NCBI GenBank assembly: GCA_026874595.1
Contig: CM049313.1
Span: forward strand, 75,384,659 to 75,448,658
Origin: Sipunculus nudus
Taxonomy: Eukaryota > Annelida > Sipuncula > Golfingiida > Sipunculidae
Reading direction: 5' to 3'
Length of the DNA: 64,000 bases
The notes beneath the pieces were generated by a model. It was not told the DNA's origin. It did not search any database and saw nothing but the letters and a program-made list of their open reading frames with translations. Below are positions 49,956 through 62,962 of this stretch, piece after piece. The first letter of the stretch is position 1. Every line of letters begins with the position of its first letter. The translations under genes were made by a program, and so were the position numbers.

Positions 49956-51131
49956 AGGACCTTGCAGCACAAAGGAAATAGGGGCACCTAATGGGGAAAT
50001 ATTAAAATTATTAATTATTAAGCTCAATAGGGTATAATCCCGCAAAATAAAACAAACTTGTCCAAGAAGAGCACACCACCGATACGTCTGCCGAACTTGG
50101 AGAGTCAAATCAGAACGGAAGCAGGTAAACCGTGGTCTAGAAAAAAAACAACTCCGTATTCATTATATAGATATAATGCATTCTTAGACGCGTTTTTACA
50201 ATCTAAGGGAAAAAATCATAACTCGGCTGTAGAATTGCATTCACTGACAAAAATATCTTACCCAAGCTTGGAGAATGCTTCTAGCATGACAAAACCAACG
50301 ACTGTCGTAGGAAGCTGAGACTGTGATAGTGCCAGACAAAATGCTAAAAATTACCTTTCAATCTTCGTTCTAGTCTGTAAGCCCATTAACAGACAGGGAC
50401 GTCTAATATTGAGTGAAGTCTAATTCGGGCACGTGGTTGTAACATATACCAATTTGTCAACGGACCTCGGACGGCATTTGTCTGCTGGCGTGTGACATGG
50501 GGGCGTGTTCCGGCATATAGTGCTATTTCTTTCAACTTTTTTATCTTGTTTCCTATGAAACAGGGCACAGACAAGATTTAACAATTTAATACAAATAATC
50601 AAAAGGAAGCGAGCGTATTTCAACAGGAAGTTCAGTGACAAGAAAATAAGGAAAGGCTAAATTTAGAGTCAAAGTTGAACGGTAGTCCGCTAAAGAGTAT
50701 ATATGAGTCACTTTTTTAACTAAGTTGACGGTATTCTCCACCAAGAGATGTCAACTGTTACTGTATATCTTTATAGTTGATTTAATGTTTCGTGAACTCT
50801 CTCTGTGTTTTCCCGGTGTCAGTCTACAGCACCATTGGATATACAAGTACAGGGGCGTCAATAAAAGGGGTTGGGGGTATATATGCCCAATTTTTTAGCA
50901 AATGGGGACGGTCAATGTAATTACACCCCCCCCCCCCCCGATATTCAGAGAATAATATCTATATATTTGAAAAGAAATTTACTAATAATAAGAGTTATAG
51001 ACTTTGGTTGACTATATTTCTCAAACTGGTTTAGAATTACCATATAATCTTAACATACTAACTTTTTAAGACCGTAAACTTAATTGTTTTTTTTTAAATA
51101 TGTCACACAATACAATTAAAGGTGTATATAT
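49956..51131 (+). other. No gene recognised
   Basis: Contains a C-tract near 50926-50939; no exon supported. Confidence 0.45.
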
Positions 51132-51269
51132 TGTTACGAAGACAAATTCTTCAGAGGAACATACTGGGCCGATCTCGGTTTCGAACCTATGTCGGTGGCG
51201 CACAAATCCAGCGTACCAACCGCTTCGCTAGCGAGACAGTTCGGTCCGCCTATATGTCACCCCGTAACA
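51132..51269 (-). mobile_element. tRNA-like short element, copy S3 (internal deletion)
   Basis: Same family as S1, with TGTTACG...CGTAACA ends and ATAT on both flanks. It lacks the segment of about 18 bp between the two CTAGC words (CTAGCAAAGCAAGCTTCACTAGCG in other copies), consistent with deletion between direct repeats. It abuts a TA/TG microsatellite on the right. Confidence 0.75.

Positions 51270-51321
<52 letters not shown>
51268..51321. repeat. (TA)n-(TG)n microsatellite beside S3
   Basis: A TA run followed by TG units, directly at the right end of tRNA-like copy S3. Confidence 0.95.
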
Positions 51322-51323
<2 letters not shown>

Positions 51324-54300
51324 TTTTAAAAAGGTCCCAATTTCGGATAACCCCACTCCACGCCTGCGGGTCTTCCCCCCTCCCTTCCACCCTTGAAGAT
51401 AAATTGACGCCACTGTTTATGTATTATACTATTATATTATCATATAATATTATGATATATATAATATATTATATATATTATCATATTATTATGGGTTCAA
51501 ATACTTTTAAAGTAATTACTTTTTCAAACAATCGATTACATTACCTCTTAAGCTAATAGCAATTACTTTTTTGCTTAAAGGCTATTTACATTATGATAGT
51601 AACAAAAGCTGGGTCAGATATAAGTGTGAGCTCTTATTTATTGTGACAGTCGTAACAATGATTAAATAAATTTAATTTAATTTTAATTTAGTGAATTTAG
51701 CTGGAAAGCTTCCCGAGACTGTATATAAATATATATACCTAACCTCCATGAATATTTTCGATCACCAGATCTTGAATATTACCAGTATCCTGGATAGTGT
51801 TTTAGGATACGTGTTTCGTAAACACTGGAGGTATATTGATCCATGCCGAGAGAAATATGTGTTACAATTCCAACTCAATGGCTGCATCACAGGTCAAGTG
51901 TGGCCCCTAGAAATAAGAAGGGGCTCCAACCAGGCGATATTTATGCTTATGATCCATACAGTGTCAACTTGCATCCCATTTGGAAACTGACGCTAAACTG
52001 ACGCTGAAACTAACATGTCGTCAGATGCAAAAAAAAAAAAAAATGAACTGATGGTATTCTCATGAAGTCCTAAATAGGTCCGTACGACGATGCTTTAGAA
52101 GTATCCAAAACTAAACATGGCTACCGTTTAAAGGTCTGCTTGTAACTTTTTCTCTGATGAAATCGTAACATATGTTACTCCTATTCTTTATTACATTGAT
52201 TAATATCATGATATTCTGTCAATATTATAACCCTGGTTGAAAGATACATTCTTCTTGGGACAACCGTTAAATCTCAGCTGATAAATTACTCTGAGTTTTT
52301 TTTATCGGTGACTTCACTGGTTCAAAAACACACAGATTAAAAACAATCATGACTGTTACAGGTATATTACACTCGTAAAGAGTGTTATTTTTTTTCTCCG
52401 CGTCTGTTTGTTAGATGGTCTGTTAGACGATAATTAATTTATGAAAGGATTTCCACGATGAAGGACTTTGTCCCTGTGTTAAGTTTCGGAGTTTCACTTT
52501 CACGGGGCTGGTTAAAACCAACAAGCCATTGCCGTCATGAAGACAATTGGTATATGGTCGAATAGTTAGGTTAAACATTACATCTCTGCATGTATTCAGG
52601 TTTCACAGAACACTCAGACAAAATGAGAAGTTACATGGAATCTGTTATGGAATGATGGAATCATGGAACTTGTCCTATGTTAGAATTCTTACTTCATTCA
52701 ATGTGTTGTATATTTACGCTATTTGCAATGCATTATCGGAATCCAGATAAAATCGACACCTAAACGTCCAAAGATTAAAAAAAATCCGGTATCATCGTTA
52801 AACCCTCTTCCCTGTACTCACTCATGCAGACGATATTATCACTCAGTGTGGATCAGCCGGTTATCACTCGGTGTGGACCAGCCGGTTATCACTCAAAGAG
52901 ACCAGCTGGTAAGGCCGTCGGAATGGCTAAATTTAACAGTTATTTTAAAAACGAAAATCAAATAGGTCATAATATAAGACATACACCTCACAAGTTCTTT
53001 CAGGCAGATTCCGAATCTATAGTAATAGAGGAACACGTTCAAGGATATGGGTGAGAATATATATAGTTTTAGCTTAAAGTCCAGAACGTCCATGTTATTA
53101 CTGTCAGAATGGTCGGGCCGAATAATTTGAGCTGCACTCGGGAGGTCAATACAAAAAAGCAAAACCGCCCCAGAATCAGGCCTTGTTGTATTTTATTTGA
53201 TTTACCAAAATCATTTGATCTGTATCTCAATCAAACGATGAGGCAGACACGCCTCAAATTTTATAGATACAAGAACGCACAGAGAGTAACAGAGAGATAA
53301 CAGATAAACATGGCTAAATATGGCTAGATAAATAATACGTATCTCTAACCATGCCGCGTGATAGGATTTTGAATGGGAATTGGATTTAGAATGGAAATTC
53401 ATGATTAGATAAAAGACGAGTTCCATGTGGAAGTGAATTGAAGGAAAAATGACTGATTTACAGATGTAGCTATCTTCTAGACGAATAGTGAAGGAATAAG
53501 CGCCATAACATAATATCTAATGTTTCTCTGTTAAAAAAAAACTTAAATGTAAGATCACTAATATGTTAAGGCAAATAGAGTGTATTTTGTTATGCCCTCT
53601 CAGAGACAGTTATATATACGGGATTATAAAATATATACATTTTTCCCGGTGTCAAACACCAGTCCCATGATATAAACATGTAATAATTTAAATATTATAA
53701 ATAAAGTAATAACTGTTTAAATAGCCTCTCAGGGACAATTATATGCATTAAACAATTACAGTATTGCATATTGTCAAGATACATGGGGATATGTATGAAA
53801 ATTTATGTGCAGGTTTTTTTTGTCAGGAAATTCTGCTCAGTTAGCGATGAAAAAGTCACGAGTTTTAATGGCATGAAACATTGTGGGGAAATATGTGGCG
53901 GCAGTAAATCAATGGATAGTAACTTAAACAAGGGAATCTGACTTTAAGTATCTGCAGGTCGTAAATATATCCGTATCCGTAAATGATAATAATAATAATA
54001 ACAAGTACATTACATTCACATTTATGTAGCGCTCATTACAGTAATGAAAACTTTCAATGGCACTTTACAAAACGTTCAGGAGAGACAGTTTAACAATAAA
54101 TCAATATTAACCAAGACTAAGTTACGTTAGTTAAAACTTCTTTAAACGTATTTCAAGTCCCGTTTAAAAGCACTAACACTGCTTTAAGACCAGAGATCAT
54201 ATGGGAGATTGTTCTACAATCGGGGTGCTTTTCTTGGAAAATGGTACTTCCAATAGAAAATTTTCAACTAATTTTCTCGTGCGTTATGTTGTTTTGTTAA

Positions 54301-55884
54301 AGTTCAATTATTCACTCAAGTACTCTGGGGCCATATTATGAAGGGACTTGTAAGCAAGAAGCCTTTGTCGATTTGGCAGCCAGTGTAATTGTTTCAAGGC
54401 TTCACTTGCACTATCAAATTTCTTTTTGTTTTTATGACTTTGGCCGCATAATTCTGAATTATCTGCATAGGTAATCCTGTAAAAATTCCATAGTAAAAAT
54501 TACCAGTGTTTCTCGTAATAGAAATTGGGCCGCATTTCTATAAACTAACATACAAAGCTTATAATAGATATAGCTGATTGTTATAAATCACAAGAATGTT
54601 TCGGAAAACAAACCGTAGTCCGTATGGTTCATTCTAAGTTTTGTGTATTGAAATAGAACAGGAAAATAAATGGAAATTGAGAAAAAATAAACCTTCATTG
54701 GGCAAAAACATTCATTTTTATGATACCTACAAGCTTTTGCGACAAAACACCAGTCGAATCACCATATACATGTAATGTCCAAAGTAACAAAAGACACGTA
54801 TTTTTAACTTCGCACGGTAACACAGATTGATCCAGATATAACGCCTGTCCTCCACTACTCCTCTACCGAGACACAAAATATATTACCACCTCGGCTTTCA
54901 TCTGGTAAAAATGTGAAGAAAATCGCTAAAACTGCTGACAGAAAGCTGTTAACAAACGGAACCCAGGCTTACGCAGCGACGGGATGACGCCGGACGATGA
55001 AAGGGGGCGAAAATAATCAAAAAAATTCAGGACCAACAAAGGAACTACAGTTTAAAATTAAAATAAAGTGTTGCTTGCACCAAAAAACAGACGAATTAGA
55101 GTGATAATGACCCACTAGCATGCAGAAATGCCGGCCAGCATATCAAAGTCGTCCGTCAGAGGCATAATACTGATACGACGACATATTTTTAGTGGCAACA
55201 AACATTCATTTGTTACAAGTTCTATTGTATATGCATGATAGTGATGGAGCTTACGTTTAACCAGTGTCTCTCGTACTATCCTCCTAATATCTTTACAAAT
55301 GAGTAATGGTTTATAAAGGAAGGCAGAAAATATATTTATATGAACATCAAGAATGGGTAGTCTCCAGTCCTCCTAGATTAACGCTTGGAGGAAAAGGGAA
55401 AACCCCTAAGGTACCGTAGGTATGCGGTCCTTAAGTGTTCTTTTGTTTTTCACTTTTTACTCTGTGCCAGGAAATGAGGCCGACTTGGTTATAAGCCTGT
55501 CAAAGGGCAAGTACATAACCCAAACAAAACAAACAATGTCGTTATAAATTACCACCGTGACAGACACATATGTAAACAAAGCATACCGTGCCCAGACTAA
55601 TAACCTTGACACAGCATCTTCTGATTGGCTCAATATGTATATCATTCATGATGGCCTTAACAACAGTGAAGACCAAGGGAAAATAGCCCTTAGAAACAAA
55701 GTCAATGTAACTCTTACAGAACAGGATTCCATAAAACTAAGTTTGTAAATAGTCCCACGCCTCTGTGTCTACCAAGCACAATTATTCCAAGTAAGTTTGG
55801 GCCACTACATTTAAATGGCGCTTCCCACTGAATGATAATCAAGAATGAACGTTTGCTTGCAATATCTTGAGTGTGAGGTTATTT
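51322..55884 (+). other. No gene recognised; minor repeats
   Basis: Holds an A-tract near 52028-52042, and a 25-bp repeat of 2.5 units (ATCACTCGGTGTGGACCAGC, then CGGTT) at 52838-52910. An AAT run at 53985 is followed by TTTATGTAGCGCTCATTAC and CACTTTACAAAAC. That last stretch (about 53985-54510) recalls a dispersed repeat of marine invertebrates, but I cannot define it. Confidence 0.45.
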
Positions 55885-56042
55885 TGTTACGAAGACAAAT
55901 TGCTCAGGTGAAAACATTGGGCCGATCCCGCATTCGAACCCAGGTCGGTGGCGCACAAGTCCGGCGTACACCAACCGCGTCGCTAACAAAGCAAGCTTCA
56001 CTAGCGAGACAGTTCGGCCCGCTTTTATGTCACCCCGTAACA
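55885..56042 (-). mobile_element. tRNA-like short element, copy S4
   Basis: TGTTACG...CGTAACA ends flanked by ATTT on both sides. It contains the B box (GGGTTCGAATGC) and an A-box-like region broken by an extra CA in GTACACCAACC. Confidence 0.75.
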
Positions 56043-57449
56043 ATTTACATTAAGAACAGGGGCGTATGAGGTTTTGTTGCAATTATTTATACGTTATGAA
56101 TAGATGGAAGTCAATGCTGTGATTGCTACCAGCTATAGATAAATGCTAATTTTTAACCATGCCCTATAATTATAGGGAATAAGCCTTGTTTCAGACGAGG
56201 GGTAATTGGCAGGAAGTTGGGGCTGTCGTTCCCTTCGACAGTTCTCTTCAATTTTTAAGGGTAGGTCACAAAGAACCTTGTCTTCCTTTCACTTTTAAGT
56301 GGAATTAGAGGCTTAATTTTCAAAATAACGTTCTCAAGATAATTCCGTTGTCCCTATACCTTAGTGTGTTTTTATAATCCCTCAATATTTCGATTGTGCA
56401 GTTCATGTTAAGAAAATTTAGGACATTGTATGCGTCAGTCGCTTCATTTTATCGCAATTAGTGTGATCCTGCTTTATTGTATGTAGTTGTAATTTTTTTA
56501 TAATGATTAAATTTATATCAAATTTAAAATAATGAAAAAAACGGAGTATAAATTTCATTCGTGCATATAATACCAAAATGAATATCCCCTAATATATGGT
56601 GGTATTCTAGAAGCCTTTTCCCTTCTTTGCATTCCTTGGGGGGGGGGGGGTCTATATTCTTGTAGATTGGCTCCGTCACATTTCCTCGGCAAACAAGGTC
56701 TCTGTTGGCAAAATAATATAAAACTCAATTGGCCGTATATCTGTGAATATTTCTAAATATGGAAATCATTATCAATAGATTTTCTTCTAAAAACTCACTG
56801 CTATAAATCTTCAAGATTCACCGACAGTGTGACCGCTGACCCCTGTAAATTATCGGCACGAACTGCCTTGCCATGAGGACTTTCATGCTGGTTTTTATAA
56901 CTGTCCTTGATCACGCAATAAAAAACGATTCCATTCATATTATAAGACACTGGTGTGCTCGGTAAAGATAGCGGGAAGCCCGGCGTCGTGTTGTGTTCAA
57001 CTCAGCCTGGAAGAGAAGCGACTTGTTCCCATAAGTCGCACAGTGTTAAACATGTCGCTGCAGATGGCATATCTAAAACAGAGGGCGCCCTCTAGGTCAA
57101 AGTGGAGGCATTTATCTTCTTCGCTTCTTCTTAAAACCTCGTCTTGTGTCTAATGATCTTACTTCATTCCAGCCACAGAGGCCCGGGTGGACCATACAAG
57201 ATTAAATCATAAGAGCACAAGATGATGTGGCCCTAACTTGTATTTGCTCATGGATCGATATACAGAAAAATGCTGGTGTTTTGTTTTTTTTTATGATGTA
57301 TAAGTTCATTGCAGTGTACTATGGCTGAAATAGAAAGCAAGGTTTCCGCTTTTCATGATATATTCTCGTCAGATAGCTTGTATATAAATCCATTTATACA
57401 TATACATGTATATATAAATATATGTGTTTGTAAGTGTAATTTTATATGC

Positions 57450-57450
<1 letters not shown>
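56043..57450 (+). other. No gene recognised
   Basis: A G-tract lies near 56638-56650. No exon supported. Confidence 0.45.

Positions 57451-57495
<45 letters not shown>
57451..57495. repeat. (TA)n microsatellite
   Basis: A perfect TA run of about 22 units. Confidence 0.98.
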
Positions 57496-57496
<1 letters not shown>

Positions 57497-58227
57497 CACA
57501 AAAAATTCAGTTCTTTGATTTGATTCATAAATATATAGAAATCAAGAAATGATTTCATGAATGTTCACCAAAACACAAACTAAAAATGGCAAATAATATA
57601 AATTGGTACAACAAATTATTGCGTTAATCAATTATATTCTTCATTTGATAATCTGTTTAAATGCAGCTTTAATTAAAACGATCGTCATTTAAATGTTCTA
57701 ATTCCCCTGGCGCAATAAGTATAGCCAAAAGACATTCTTTTATGTTACACCAGACTATTCCACACAGGGTTTCCAGCACTGTCCAATTTATAAACCCCAG
57801 CAGCTCCGTTAGTTAAGACCTTTATATTAAAAAGGAATTCCTAGATCTGTTCAAATCCAGATCAGGACCGAGATACTGTACAGCTAGAAAATGTACTGGT
57901 TCTCATTTGGTGCCAGCTCAGTCTCTGGGGAACGAGGCAGACCGCATTTCAGTAGTCATTCATCAATTGGTCGTGTCATTTTGGCCACCATCACAGGCAT
58001 ATCTTTCTTTATATATTATCATCCAGCTTGAACGATCGTTTGTTTAATCCACACGGAGCATGGCGCTTAACATCTCCGGCTTATACCTATATATGAAGTA
58101 GCCTCACGGTCTCAAGATTTATATTTAATCTAAAACATTGTTTTTAAGAACGGTATTATTAATTTTATCACTTTCGTGGCGTATATGGATATACATACAA
58201 ATATCAATATATCATAAAATGCGTCCT
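57496..58227 (+). other. No gene recognised
   Basis: AT-rich sequence; nothing supportable. Confidence 0.45.
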
Positions 58228-58230
58228 TAA

Positions 58231-58565
58231 GGCCAAAATAAAAAAAAGTATGGTTCTCAGGCACTTTTTTTCAGAAATCAATGCGGGCGGGCGCTTTTTT
58301 TATTTTATTTTTTTTTGTATGTGTCGATAAAAATTTCAAATGATAAGGGAAAAGCATGAAAATAACAGTTTTATTTTACTAAATAAGTAAAAGCACTACA
58401 AAACAAAGGAAATTGTATGGTTTTATCTTCTTGAAAGAAATGTCGGAGAGGCAGCAGCTCAAAATTGGAAAGTTTTTATTGAAAATCAAAATAAAAATTT
58501 TTGATGCGGGGGTTTAAAATTGATGCGGGCGGTGCCTGAGAACCATACCTTTAATTTTTTTGGCC
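58231..58565. mobile_element. Harbinger-type MITE, 335 bp
   Basis: The left end GGCCAAAATAAAAAAAAGTA with TGGTTCTCAGGCAC is matched by the inverted right end (GGCCAAAAAAATTAAAGGTA, TGGTTCTCAGGCAC), about 31 of 34 positions. TAA is duplicated on both sides (58228-58230 and 58566-58568), the 3-bp target typical of PIF/Harbinger. Both inner flanks carry ATGCGGGCGG in the same orientation. There is no coding capacity. Confidence 0.85.
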
Positions 58566-58568
58566 TAA

Positions 58569-61500
58569 ATATGACCAGTCACTGTCAATTAATGTCAAAT
58601 ATGCAAACATATCTATCAAATAATCGGACTAAAGCAATATGTACTGCAATTTTAGTTCTTGCTTAAAATACATGTACAGCGTTCACCAATTTTATTATGC
58701 GTAAATTGAAGGTCAATGTTTTTAATCCATCTTTCACCCATCATTCACTGAATATGGTTATTTCCAATTTCTCCCCCTTTAGTTGATTTTTTTGGTTCAA
58801 TGGAAAAAAACTGAAAAATCTAAATAAGCTAAACATATATTTTCTGAACAAATATGGTAAGAATGTTAACCACTGTCAGAGACTGATGCTTCGGATACTT
58901 TTTGGTCTGCGTGAAATAAGCATTGTTAATTTTGATAAAGTGATGTTAAGTATTAATAATAACTTCTGCTGCATTGAAATTCTAAATTTTAAACCGAAAG
59001 CCACCACAGGAACGTTAATAAAATCTTCAACTAAATCGTTCCGAAGCTACTATACAGTACTAACGAATTAATTCAAAGAAGAATTAACAACCCACTCCCC
59101 GGCTAAACTTTATTCATCAATGTTTTATCCGTTAATATAGGTTTTAGGCGAAAATAGTTTTAGAATCGAAACCAGTTTCATATTTCGAGTGAGCCCTTAC
59201 ATGAGCAAAATGATTTTCACTTTGCGCACGAAGTCAGGAAGTTTAAGAATATAAATATTTATCTTAAAAGGTGTATATAAATAGCGTTTAATAAATTGAT
59301 GTTCTTTGTTGCACATTTGGCTCTCTTGCATCAAACCTCATTATATTCTTCTCGGCCTGCAGTCCAACAGAGTCGAAAAGTCTTACAATATACAGTAAAT
59401 TGCACTTGAAGTCGCAATTTAAATTTTAAGACTTTCTATTATAACGAACGAGAAAAAAAGCTACTTACGGTCCAGAGACGTGATGCGGTAGAATGTCCCA
59501 TCGTTTCTACAAAAGGTTAGATCATTATTATATTACAATGGGATATATAAATGGGCCTGGTTTACAAAAAAAATTTCTGCGATTTCCGCAAAAATTTAAT
59601 TACTTTTAGCGGCCCTTTCTGGACACATGCGGCAAGTTAAGTCAATATCCGGCAAACTGTGATTTAGTTATCTTGGTCACTTTCATATGAAAATTATAAA
59701 TCAGTATCTTGCTAGACTTGTGGATTTCCCAGTATATATTAATGGCCCAGCTTCAATGTGATGGAATAATCTGTTTAATCTATGTCGTCAACTTGTGCTC
59801 ATTGGACACTAACTATTTAAAAGAAACAGATGATCTTATACAGAGTCAGAAAAAGGCAATTAATCTCAAAACCAGACAAAGATTTTATGAGGATCATCGT
59901 GAAATATATACTGGATGTATTCACCACTATAGTAGTGATTTTCAGAGGAACATACCTGTCCTATAGGAATCTCAAACGCCAACAGTAGGGAATTGTGAGT
60001 GTAGAATCAGTCTGATTGTCCTTAAATCGTCTGTCATACGTGATACACCATGTCTAATACATTCCCGATAATGAACGAATAATTCAGGAGGCTTGAGTTC
60101 GCATTTAGCTCACCCTTTCATCTTATCATCATGTGAATGTATGAAGCCTAGATACTGCATTTCACTCGGGATGCGCTACAGAGGTAAGTGGTGTATTTCG
60201 AAATATCAGCTTAAGTCCACGATATATCCATGGCTTGGGAGGGGAGGGGATTTTAAATTAAGCTTAAAATATGACTCAGATAAGTGAAGTGACATGGACC
60301 TATTTCTCCGCATATGAAATTGCTATGGAGCATTTGTGCAAAGTTACATAATGCTATATGTACTGACTTCAAAATTGAAGGTATCCCGATCAAATATCGC
60401 AAGACTTTCAAGCACACATATTGAGAAAATTTCAAATTTTTCACTCTCATTGTAAAAGAACTGAAATGATAGAAATAATAGCGCATCTTAGGTAATCATA
60501 ATCTAGCTTCAATATATAATACTCAGAACACGCCGGATTCCTAACCTAACAAAAATGAATTGGTTCAAACAGACCCGGATTCATATGTTTAGCCTTAGAA
60601 AATCTGGCCGTAAGCTGCCTGTTGGCAGAACCTCAATAGTGCACTTTGGCCAATTTCTCAGGTTCTGTATTTGAGAACAAAGAGTAAGTGTTCAGCCAAT
60701 AAGAGATAATAAAAGGGAGGAAAAGCACGAGTGGTGCACTCAGACGCCTTCTCGCTCAACAACAGAACAGAGATCATAAAGGAGGTGTAATAAGAAACTG
60801 GTCCGAACACAATGAGTGTTATTAATAATTTGCTGAAACCATGCTGCGCTAGTTGCGGAAGAGTATATACTTGGGCAACTTGCAGCAGGGTACAGATGAT
60901 TGAGAATGTACACGTGAACTAAAAACATTTACCGACACACAAACACGGAAATATACACACGGTTATTTTTTCCTTGCAATCAAAGCTATTTTTCTCACTT
61001 TAATTTCTTCACATAATTATGTCAAACATTTATCTCAAGAAGACATCATGAGGTCATTTGTAAAAAGAATATTTTGGAAATAAATTTTAGGGCGATCAAC
61101 AAAAATATTGTGTAAATATTGAATAAATCTTGTATGAATGAGCTGTTTTTGTCCAGCAATATATAGCAGAGAACAAGACGCGTGTCATAAAAATACGTAT
61201 CATGTCGGCATGATCGGCTCTTACCCAAAATTCATTCTTCTTCAGTATCCTGTCTGAAACCGAGGCCCCAACAGCTGTCGTGTGGCAAACAGAACGCGGG
61301 CAAAGATTAGCGCCTATAATTCTTCGATAATCGTCTTGAGGTTTTCACAAGAACCTTTCTGACCCGACCGAGAATGTTTCTCTGTTCTGAGGACCAGCGC
61401 TTCAATAGAAATATTAATGAGGGTCATTAAGCGCGAGAAAATGGCGTCTGGCTACTGGACCTTTGTTTCTTGATGACGACTTACGTTGATTCATATCAAG

Positions 61501-61945
61501 GGGGAAAATGAACGAACTTTATTTGATTTTGACTTGTACTATCTTTTCTTATTATTTACTTTATAACAAATCAATAAACAAGCAATAATAATCATTCCTA
61601 TAAATTAAAATGGAAAGTTCTTCAACAAAATGCGATTTCCAAGTATTTTTATTATAATAGAACCGCAAACTAGACCTAGGCGGCTTCCTATCAGTAGCAA
61701 GGGTTCTTTTAGAACGCTGGCTATTTCGATGCTTTTTAATTGATACTATAGGCCATGGTCTGTTTGTGGCGCTGTGTATGTGTCACGATTGTTATAAGAA
61801 GGATCTAAGCGTCATGACCAGTAATCCAGACGACAGGTCGAAACTCAGGTTTCAACATGGCTTTAAATCTTTAAAAAAATGTACGTCCCACCTCTGGTTT
61901 TATGGGCACTCTGCGTACAGGGGAGCTTGGTCTGTAACGTGTTGG
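58569..61945 (+). other. No gene recognised
   Basis: AT-rich sequence with chance ORFs up to 85 codons (59709-59966) that resemble no family I know. Confidence 0.45.
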
Positions 61946-62962
61946 TTAAGCCTGCGTCACATATCCAACGGCCTCCGGTTCGAATTTTTGGATCGCCAGA
62001 AAGTCGCCGAATTCGAAGCCCGCCATGAAGTCGGGCGCATTTTACGCTTAAAATCTAACTTGTCACATATCGGACGGAGTTCGGGCTGTGCCCCTTTAAT
62101 TATGGTGATAAAAAATCGCCCGGCGGCCGTCGGTAATCGGGCGAAGGCCGCACGGCATAATGGCGGGCGCCGTCCGAGTTGCGGTCGATGTTCATTTAAT
62201 CTGTCGATGCCCGCCAGACATCCGGGCAACGCCTGGGCGGGCTCCGCCCGACGTCCTGCCTGATGTGGTCAGCATCCGCGCCTCGAGTATATATATGGCA
62301 TGTAAAATGTTTGTCACATCATGTATGTCTGAAGTCTGACAGAGTGAAGAGCGCTGCACAGCTACTAAGTGACATGGGCAAGCTAAGATGCCGTCAAAGA
62401 AGACCAAGGGAGCAACGAAACCAGTTTCTAAGAAGAAGGTGGCACGAGAGCCTGAGACCGCTTCAGCGAAGCATGAACAGGAAGCTGGGTTGACGGGGGA
62501 ACCCGGCCGGGGGCCGAATTAATCGCGCGACGGCGGCCCGACACCAGCACGGAGCGTGTTCGCAGCATGTTCGACTTTGTAAAAATCGGGCGGGATACAT
62601 GAGGGGGTCGTAGTGTATGGTAGGGAGCCCATGCGGAGGCCGCGCAGCTTTGTCGTCCTCCGTCCGAATATTAAAGCAAAATTGCGTTGGATTGCTGCTC
62701 GAACATCGATCTCATGTTGGCCGCTGCCCGAGCGATCAACGAGCGACCTGGTTACGAGCTCTGCGACCTCAAAAACCGCCATTAAAAAATCGCTGATTAA
62801 AGAACAGGATTCGGTACCCTGCGATCGTCGGCCAACCCCTAAAATTCGCGGCGGAGTCGGCAGTGATGGAACAAACACCGGCCATATTCCTACCGAAAAT
62901 GCCCTTTTCAGCTGGCAGAGACGTCGGACGGATTCCGTTTTGGATATGTGACGCAGGCTTAA
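61946..62962. mobile_element. 1,017-bp GC-rich TTAA transposon with perfect 23-bp TIRs
   Basis: It begins TTAAGCCTGCGTCACATATC and ends with the exact reverse complement, a perfect inverted pair of 23 bp including TTAA. TTAA edges suggest a piggyBac- or Kolobok-type element. The body is markedly richer in GC and CpG than the AT-rich flanks and has GC hairpins such as GGGCGGGCTCCGCCC at 62235-62249. No transposase domain is recognised, so it is probably non-autonomous. Confidence 0.85.
62388..62522 (+). CDS. Short lysine-rich ORF inside the TTAA element (candidate transposon exon)
   Basis: 44 codons starting MPSKKTKGATKPVSKKKVAR and ending with TAA. It lies about 92 bases downstream of a TATATATAT word (62288-62296), so a promoter-plus-first-exon arrangement is possible. 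The basic tail looks nucleic-acid-binding, but no family is recognised. It could be a relic of the parental transposase gene, a captured host exon or a chance ORF. Confidence 0.25.
   Translation: MPSKKTKGATKPVSKKKVAREPETASAKHEQEAGLTGEPGRGPN

Noticed and set aside
53985-54510. Possible marine-invertebrate dispersed repeat (AAT run, GTAGCGC..., CACTTTACA...)
   Set aside because: Similarity is from memory only and ends cannot be defined, so no element is annotated.
17983-56042. Functional tRNA genes at the four B-box sites
   Set aside because: The A and B boxes are present, but I see no full cloverleaf with acceptor stem, and the sequence recurs as a dispersed element with its own inverted ends.
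59709-59966. 85-codon plus-strand ORF
   Set aside because: No recognisable domain, splice sites or repeats; treated as a chance frame.
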